From a virus, in IMG/VR virus record IMGVR_UViG_3300036832_000974, positions 1 to 64,000 of that record: a stretch of 64,000 nucleotides of DNA; one strand, given 5' to 3'. A program made the translations under genes and the position numbers. The notes beneath the pieces are model-generated. The model searched no databases and was not told the DNA's origin. It saw only the letters and a program-made list of their open reading frames with translations. This document shows, piece by piece, positions 60,625-64,000 of this stretch (position 1 is the first letter of the stretch; each line of letters starts with the position of its first letter).

Positions 60625-61254
60625 CTATTTGTAATCGTCGTCAAACTTCAGCATGTTCTTGTCGATCTTGAGCGGTTCAGTGCAGAACAGCCCGTCCTTG
60701 GTGATCCAGATCGACTTCTCGCCTTTGCCCTTGCTGATGTGCACACCCTTGTCGGTGGCGGCAAAACGAAACGAGTTGCCGCCGGTGCCAACCCGGCCGG
60801 TCAGGAAGCCGTCCTGCGAAGCGCGATAGATCATCGCTGGCTGCCCGCCACCATCGAGCCACACATTGTGCGATCCATTCTCATCGATCGTGGTGCGCAC
60901 CGGGCCCGATGCCAGTGTCTTCGAATCAGGACCAGCATTGTCAGCCTGTGGTGGCGGACCGAACTGCTTGTTGGGCGCATAGGGCGACACCGTCGCCTGC
61001 CGGAAATCGCCGCCAACCGCGGACAGCCGGACGTTCTGACCCGGCTTGTAGTTGTCGCGCTCGGTGGTGCCGCCGCGGTGGTCGGTGGTATGAAGCCACG
61101 GCGATAGCCACGGCTGGCCATCGTCCTGCAGCCCCATGTTCACCCGCATCTTGTCGCCCTTGACCTCGTGCACTGTACCCATGCGGTCGCTGATCGAGGT
61201 CTTGCGGCGATGCTCTGCCAGCTCGAACAGAATCTTCTGCATGGGGTCGAGCAT
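60625..61254 (-). CDS. Baseplate spike protein V (gpV/Mu gp45-like)
   Basis: 209 residues. The OB domain at residues 20-100 (RMGTVHEVKGDKMRVNMGLQ, PWLSPWLHTTDH, NYKPGQNVRLSAVGGDFRQA) and the C-terminal beta part (SFRFAATDKGVHISKGKGEK, SIWITKDGLFC) are the two parts of a P2 gpV-like needle that pierces the outer membrane. It starts the V-W-J-I series. The start ATG overlaps the stop upstream. Confidence 0.92.
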   Translation of the reverse strand: MLDPMQKILFELAEHRRKTSISDRMGTVHEVKGDKMRVNMGLQDDGQPWLSPWLHTTDHRGGTTERDNYKPGQNVRLSAVGGDFRQATVSPYAPNKQFGPPPQADNAGPDSKTLASGPVRTTIDENGSHNVWLDGGGQPAMIYRASQDGFLTGRVGTGGNSFRFAATDKGVHISKGKGEKSIWITKDGLFCTEPLKIDKNMLKFDDDYK

Positions 61255-61859
61255 TATTCTTCCTCCTTCTTGAAATCGCGGGCGGTCAGCGTGGTCTTCA
61301 GCTCTTTGGCGACCGCATCACCGAGCTGCTTCATGGTGAACAGCTGCACCGGAGCGCCCTTGCCGAACGTCACCGGCATCTGACGCGTCGCGTGCCACGT
61401 TTCGGTCCAGCAGTGGCAGTTCGGATGCACGAGGCCGTTGTTGTACGGATTCATCCCCATGAGTTCTTCGAGCGTGTAGGGCGAGTGCGCCGCGACCTCG
61501 ATGCACTTGTCGCACACAGTGCCGTCATCACGGGTGATAACCTTGAGCAGCGTGCGATCGTCGAAGCCGGTGCGCTTGTCCCACGGCCGGGACCAGTCCA
61601 TCTGCTCCGACTGAAACACCTTGCTGGTGTCCATCGACCAGTTGAGATCATCGGGCGTCGCTTTCTTCACCCCGATCAGATCGAACACGTCGTTGGGATC
61701 GAGCCCGGTCTCTTGCGCCACAGCATGTGCGGCTTCGTGGAGAATGTTGTCGCCAACTGTGTTGAGAGCGCGCGCGATGGCAGCGCCGGTCCGTCTCGGC
61801 ACGCGATTCATATAGCGCGCCCACTTCAGCAGCTCAGTGGTATCTAATGAGACGTCCAT
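61254..61859 (-). CDS. GpZ-like/Mu-F-like morphogenesis protein
   Basis: 201 residues from ATG 61859 (a longer frame upstream overlaps the zinc-ribbon gene). The N-terminal part (MNRVPRRTGAAIARALNTVG, AHAVAQETGLDPNDVFDLIG) resembles minor tail protein Z. The C-terminal part has CDKCIEVAAHSPYTLEELMG and GLVHPNCHCWTE, the HPNCxC motif of Mu gpF-type head proteins. The combination suggests a connector or tail-completion protein; the exact role is open. Confidence 0.65.
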   Translation of the reverse strand: MDVSLDTTELLKWARYMNRVPRRTGAAIARALNTVGDNILHEAAHAVAQETGLDPNDVFDLIGVKKATPDDLNWSMDTSKVFQSEQMDWSRPWDKRTGFDDRTLLKVITRDDGTVCDKCIEVAAHSPYTLEELMGMNPYNNGLVHPNCHCWTETWHATRQMPVTFGKGAPVQLFTMKQLGDAVAKELKTTLTARDFKKEEE

Positions 61860-62083
61860 GGTCGCGACAGCATGTCGATGATCAGTAAAACCAGCATCAC
61901 GAACAGCGCGAAACCGGCAAGCGCCACGGCGCGGCCGAACCCCCAGCCCGGCGGTGGCGGCCGCAGCTGCGGTACCGCCTTGAGGTACCCACACGCCGGA
62001 CAGGTGCCATTGTGATGGGTGATGGTATGGCCGCCGCAGCCACGACATGGCGTAGCGCGCGGCGGGAAGTTGTCTTCAAACAC
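61844..62083 (-). CDS. Zinc-ribbon membrane protein
   Basis: 79 residues from GTG 62083. CRGCGGHTITHHNGTCPACG near the N-terminus forms a four-Cys ribbon; a Pro-rich linker leads to one membrane segment (VALAGFALFVMLVLLIIDML). The ribbon should be cytoplasmic. The arrangement recalls host YfgJ-like membrane zinc proteins. Function unknown. Confidence 0.65.
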   Translation of the reverse strand: MFEDNFPPRATPCRGCGGHTITHHNGTCPACGYLKAVPQLRPPPPGWGFGRAVALAGFALFVMLVLLIIDMLSRPWTSH

Positions 62084-62192
62084 GTTGCTTCCGTCGTAAC
62101 TGCAAGCCCCGGAAAATCCAGCGCCATGTCACGCGCCGCCAGTAGCCTCGGCCGGTTGGCTTAATATACCAGTAGTATGTTTTGCCCAGCAT
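62076..62192 (-). CDS. Possible 38-residue aromatic, basic peptide
   Basis: ATG 62192 to TGA 62076, overlapping the next gene's start: MLGKTYYWYIKPTGRGYWRR and VTWRWIFRGLQLRRKQRV. Very high Trp/Tyr/Arg content. It would fill a 115-base gap in a packed operon. No obvious ribosome-binding site. Confidence 0.4.
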   Translation of the reverse strand: MLGKTYYWYIKPTGRGYWRRVTWRWIFRGLQLRRKQRV

Positions 62193-62198
62193 GCGGCA

Positions 62199-62444
62199 TC
62201 AGTGAAAGAAACGCGGCAACGCCGGGCCGCCGAGCAAGCACGAGATCAGCTCAAAGATCAGATAGACAACGACGATCGCCATGACCGCCCACAGCACGAT
62301 GTTGATGATCTGTGGCAGCGGACCGGGAAGCACGCTGGTCAAATACGGAACCAGAACGCGGATGATCGCAAAGATCGCCGAGACCACGATGATGTAGACG
62401 ATCAGCTGGACAAGAAATGCGGTGCTCAAGCATGCCATGATCAC
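62199..62444 (-). CDS. Two-pass membrane protein
   Basis: 81 residues from GTG 62444 (GTGA overlap). Two hydrophobic segments, LVQLIVYIIVVSAIFAIIRV and IINIVLWAVMAIVVVYLIFE, are separated by a short loop with PYLTSVLPGPLPQ. Size and topology suit a class II holin, but it is far from the endolysin (22354), so the role is open. Together with 60234, 61844 and others it forms a group of small membrane genes in the neck region. Confidence 0.7.
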   Translation of the reverse strand: MIMACLSTAFLVQLIVYIIVVSAIFAIIRVLVPYLTSVLPGPLPQIINIVLWAVMAIVVVYLIFELISCLLGGPALPRFFH

Positions 62445-63325
62445 GGCCCTCCAAGGTCATCTTGGTCCGACGGATTAGCTTGCGGTGTCGTCTGCGGCGC
62501 CATGTCGGCGTCGTGCAGCGTGATATCGGTGAGCGGCGGCACGAACTCATTCGGGTCGGAATAGTCGAGCGGCGGCTCTTCGATGTACGGATCGGGCAGC
62601 GGTACCGCCGCATTGATCGCCTCGATACCTTCCTTGGTCAGACCGAGCTGGCCCTGGATCACGCGCCAATCCGGCGCCGCAGTTGCCACCACCAGCAGAC
62701 CCTCGATGATACCAGCGTAGTCAATCTGATTGCTCAACGGCTGCGAGCGCGCCAGCGTAACAAAGTCGTAGACGGGATGACCGACCTTCGGTATGAGACC
62801 GGGCGAAAAGTCGTACATCGGCTCGACCACGAAGATGATCCGCCGCGCCGCATAGCGCACACCCTGCGATGCCTGTCCGCCACGCCGCGACGGCACCCGT
62901 CGAATGTTGACGGTGAAGCGCTTGAACAGCTCGCCCCACGCGCTCTTGTAATCACCCGACAGCGCCGCGAATACCTGCGCGCTGACAACGTCGCATGCCC
63001 ATTCCATGCCGACATCGGTGGCGGCGAACTTCAGCACCAGCGGCGACAGCGGATCGCCTTTCGTGGCACGCACCGCGCCCGCAATGCCAATCTCAACCGC
63101 GAGCGACAGCGCGCGATTACGACCATCGTAGATTTCACCAACACCAGTAACCGGTTGAACATCGTCTTGATCCGTATAAACCACGCAGTACGGTTTTGCC
63201 GGACCACCATAAACCGCCTGTGCCAGAGGCGTTAAATCGCTATCATAAACGCGTTCCTCGGCCCACGTCTTGTCGCGCAGCGCGCCGACCGCGCAGGCTC
63301 GAATCATCGCGCGCAGCAGACTCAT
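62441..63325 (-). CDS. Putative tail terminator/neck protein
   Basis: 294 residues behind AGGGAG. The N-terminal 170 residues (LLRAMIRACAVGALRDKTWA, EERVYDSDLTPL, RNRALSLAVEIGIAGAV, SAQVFAALSGDYKSAWGELF) have the alpha/beta pattern 'R..A...L...T.A..RVYD' of tail terminator proteins. The C-terminal part (ARRIIFVVEPMYDFSPGLIP, DYAGIIEGLLVVATAAPDWR) is an addition. A place upstream of the tail genes supports a neck or tail-completion role. Moderate confidence only. Confidence 0.55.
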   Translation of the reverse strand: MSLLRAMIRACAVGALRDKTWAEERVYDSDLTPLAQAVYGGPAKPYCVVYTDQDDVQPVTGVGEIYDGRNRALSLAVEIGIAGAVRATKGDPLSPLVLKFAATDVGMEWACDVVSAQVFAALSGDYKSAWGELFKRFTVNIRRVPSRRGGQASQGVRYAARRIIFVVEPMYDFSPGLIPKVGHPVYDFVTLARSQPLSNQIDYAGIIEGLLVVATAAPDWRVIQGQLGLTKEGIEAINAAVPLPDPYIEEPPLDYSDPNEFVPPLTDITLHDADMAPQTTPQANPSDQDDLGGP

Positions 63326-63440
63326 AATAGAACTCCCTCACTGCGCGCTCGATCGCGTGGCGCATGCGGCGATGGCAATGGTCCTCGCGCATCACACTGG
63401 TGAGATGACGAAGGAAGCGGCGCAGTTCACGCGCTGTCAT
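63243..63440 (-). CDS. Doubtful small basic protein
   Basis: 65 residues from ATG 63440 (MTARELRRFLRHLTSVMRED, HCHRRMRHAIERAVREFYYE). The first 40 residues look like genuine helix and fill an otherwise empty 110-base gap; the rest overlaps the next gene by 83 bases in another frame. Low confidence. Confidence 0.3.
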   Translation of the reverse strand: MTARELRRFLRHLTSVMREDHCHRRMRHAIERAVREFYYESAARDDSSLRGRRAARQDVGRGTRL

Positions 63441-63880
63441 CGCGGCGGCGTCCACGTCTCCGGCTCGGCCTGCCAGCCCGGGCCCTGCTGCAGCCGGATC
63501 AGCATCACGTGGTAGCGCTTGGTCGCATCAGGGATGACCGATTGAATGGTGTGCCATTGCTGGTTCGGCAGCTGATCAGGCAAGAAGACGCGATCGTAGG
63601 CGTTCCAGTTGCCGGGATCGCCCATGTTGTATTCGGTGATCTCGACCCACTCCTGTGCCACTTGCGTATTCGCATTGATGCCGGGCGCCTCGACATCAGC
63701 CGTCGGCGCTCCCGAGGTGCGATAGACGCCAACAGTGCGGATCACGACCCGCTGCGAGTCCTGTTGGCCCTCGTCGGACACCCGCTGCCCGCCACTCCAG
63801 GGTATCAAGTGCACCGGCTCGGCGAACTGATCATCAACGATACCGTCCATGCGCTGCTGCAGCACCCGCCAGTCCAGCAT
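63437..63880 (-). CDS. Unknown neck-region protein
   Basis: 147 residues from ATG 63880 (TGATG overlap; GTG 63883 is an alternative). QDSQRVVIRTVGVYRTSGAP, EWVEITEYNMGDPGNWNAYD, RVFLPDQLPNQQWHTIQSVI, YHVMLIRLQQGPGW. Mostly beta, like head-tail joining proteins, but no family is recognised. It is located between the partial gene at the edge and the putative terminator. Confidence 0.65.
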   Translation of the reverse strand: MLDWRVLQQRMDGIVDDQFAEPVHLIPWSGGQRVSDEGQQDSQRVVIRTVGVYRTSGAPTADVEAPGINANTQVAQEWVEITEYNMGDPGNWNAYDRVFLPDQLPNQQWHTIQSVIPDATKRYHVMLIRLQQGPGWQAEPETWTPPR

Positions 63881-64000
63881 CACACCACCATGATCGGAAT
63901 GATGTTGCGATTACGAAGGTTCAGAAACATCTGGCCGTACAGCGTCAGCGGCAGCGTCTCTTCACCGGATCCCGCCATGCCCTTGATCGTTCCCCAGTTC
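63880..64000 (-). CDS. C-terminal part of a gene cut by the window edge
   Basis: The minus-strand frame is open from the right edge to TGA at 63882-63880. The visible end contains GTIKGMAGSGEETLPLTLYG, QMFLNLRNRNIIPIMVV. It is probably a head or neck protein, given its place upstream of the tail genes; not identified. Confidence 0.5.
   Translation of the reverse strand, partial: NWGTIKGMAGSGEETLPLTLYGQMFLNLRNRNIIPIMVV

Noticed and set aside
1-64000. tRNA genes, integrase, terminase, portal, capsid
   Set aside because: Looked for by motif and by position; none recognised in this window. Head genes are expected beyond the right edge.

Overview
The window is a tailed-phage genome (or prophage) with a contractile P2/Mu-type tail. 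I see no recognisable host housekeeping gene. A 60-base hand count in a baseplate gene gives 62% G+C. Several proteins belong to alphaproteobacterial families: a GcrA-type C-terminal domain, a GapR-like protein, an MT-A70 methylase of the type common in rhizobia, and the ANPEKSDRAIAAEIGVS helix-turn-helix. A Bradyrhizobium, Rhodopseudomonas or similar host is therefore likely, by inference only. Terminase, portal and capsid genes are not present and should lie beyond the right edge; no integrase or tRNA gene was seen.

Layout. (1) 1-560, plus strand: the end of one gene and two small genes. (2) 850-7900, minus strand: a compact early/middle operon with SSB, a DEAH-type helicase, zinc-ribbon and one-pass membrane microproteins, and many small unknowns joined by ATGA/GTGA overlaps. 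(3) 8000-13200, a mixed control region: RuvC-like resolvase (minus), an HTH protein and a ParB-fold-like protein (plus), an MT-A70 adenine methylase (minus), a GapR-like protein and a YdaS/Cro-like repressor (minus). (4) 13366-21789, plus strand: RecE-like nuclease, GcrA-like protein, RecT annealase, then about 17 small genes, closed by a strong terminator at 21796-21819. (5) 64000-21897, minus strand: the late operon. Read from the right it holds neck/tail-completion genes, spike (gpV), Tad2-like anti-defence protein, gpW/gp25, gpJ, a fibre, gpI, a large fibre-like protein, more fibres, sheath, two tail tubes, tail chaperone, tape measure, gpU, gpX, gpD and a DUF3606 protein. After a terminator at 40283-40306 come an FkbM methyltransferase/glycosyltransferase fusion, very large beta-helix fibres, two fibre-like proteins with Sec signal peptides, a short-repeat protein and a lysis group with an amidase endolysin.

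How it works together. RecE/RecT/SSB/RuvC/helicase make a phage recombination-replication set. The repressor at 12913-13167 faces the recE-recT operon across inverted operator-like sites, an arrangement like a temperate switch. The GcrA-like, GapR-like and MT-A70 genes lie within 4 kb and suggest interference with the host cell cycle or methylation-dependent transcription. The most unusual region is 21.9-40.3 kb, which combines three fibres sharing one N-terminal domain, a sugar-modifying fusion enzyme, secreted beta-helix and S74 proteins, and a 'xxPxhGxP' repeat family spread over three genes.
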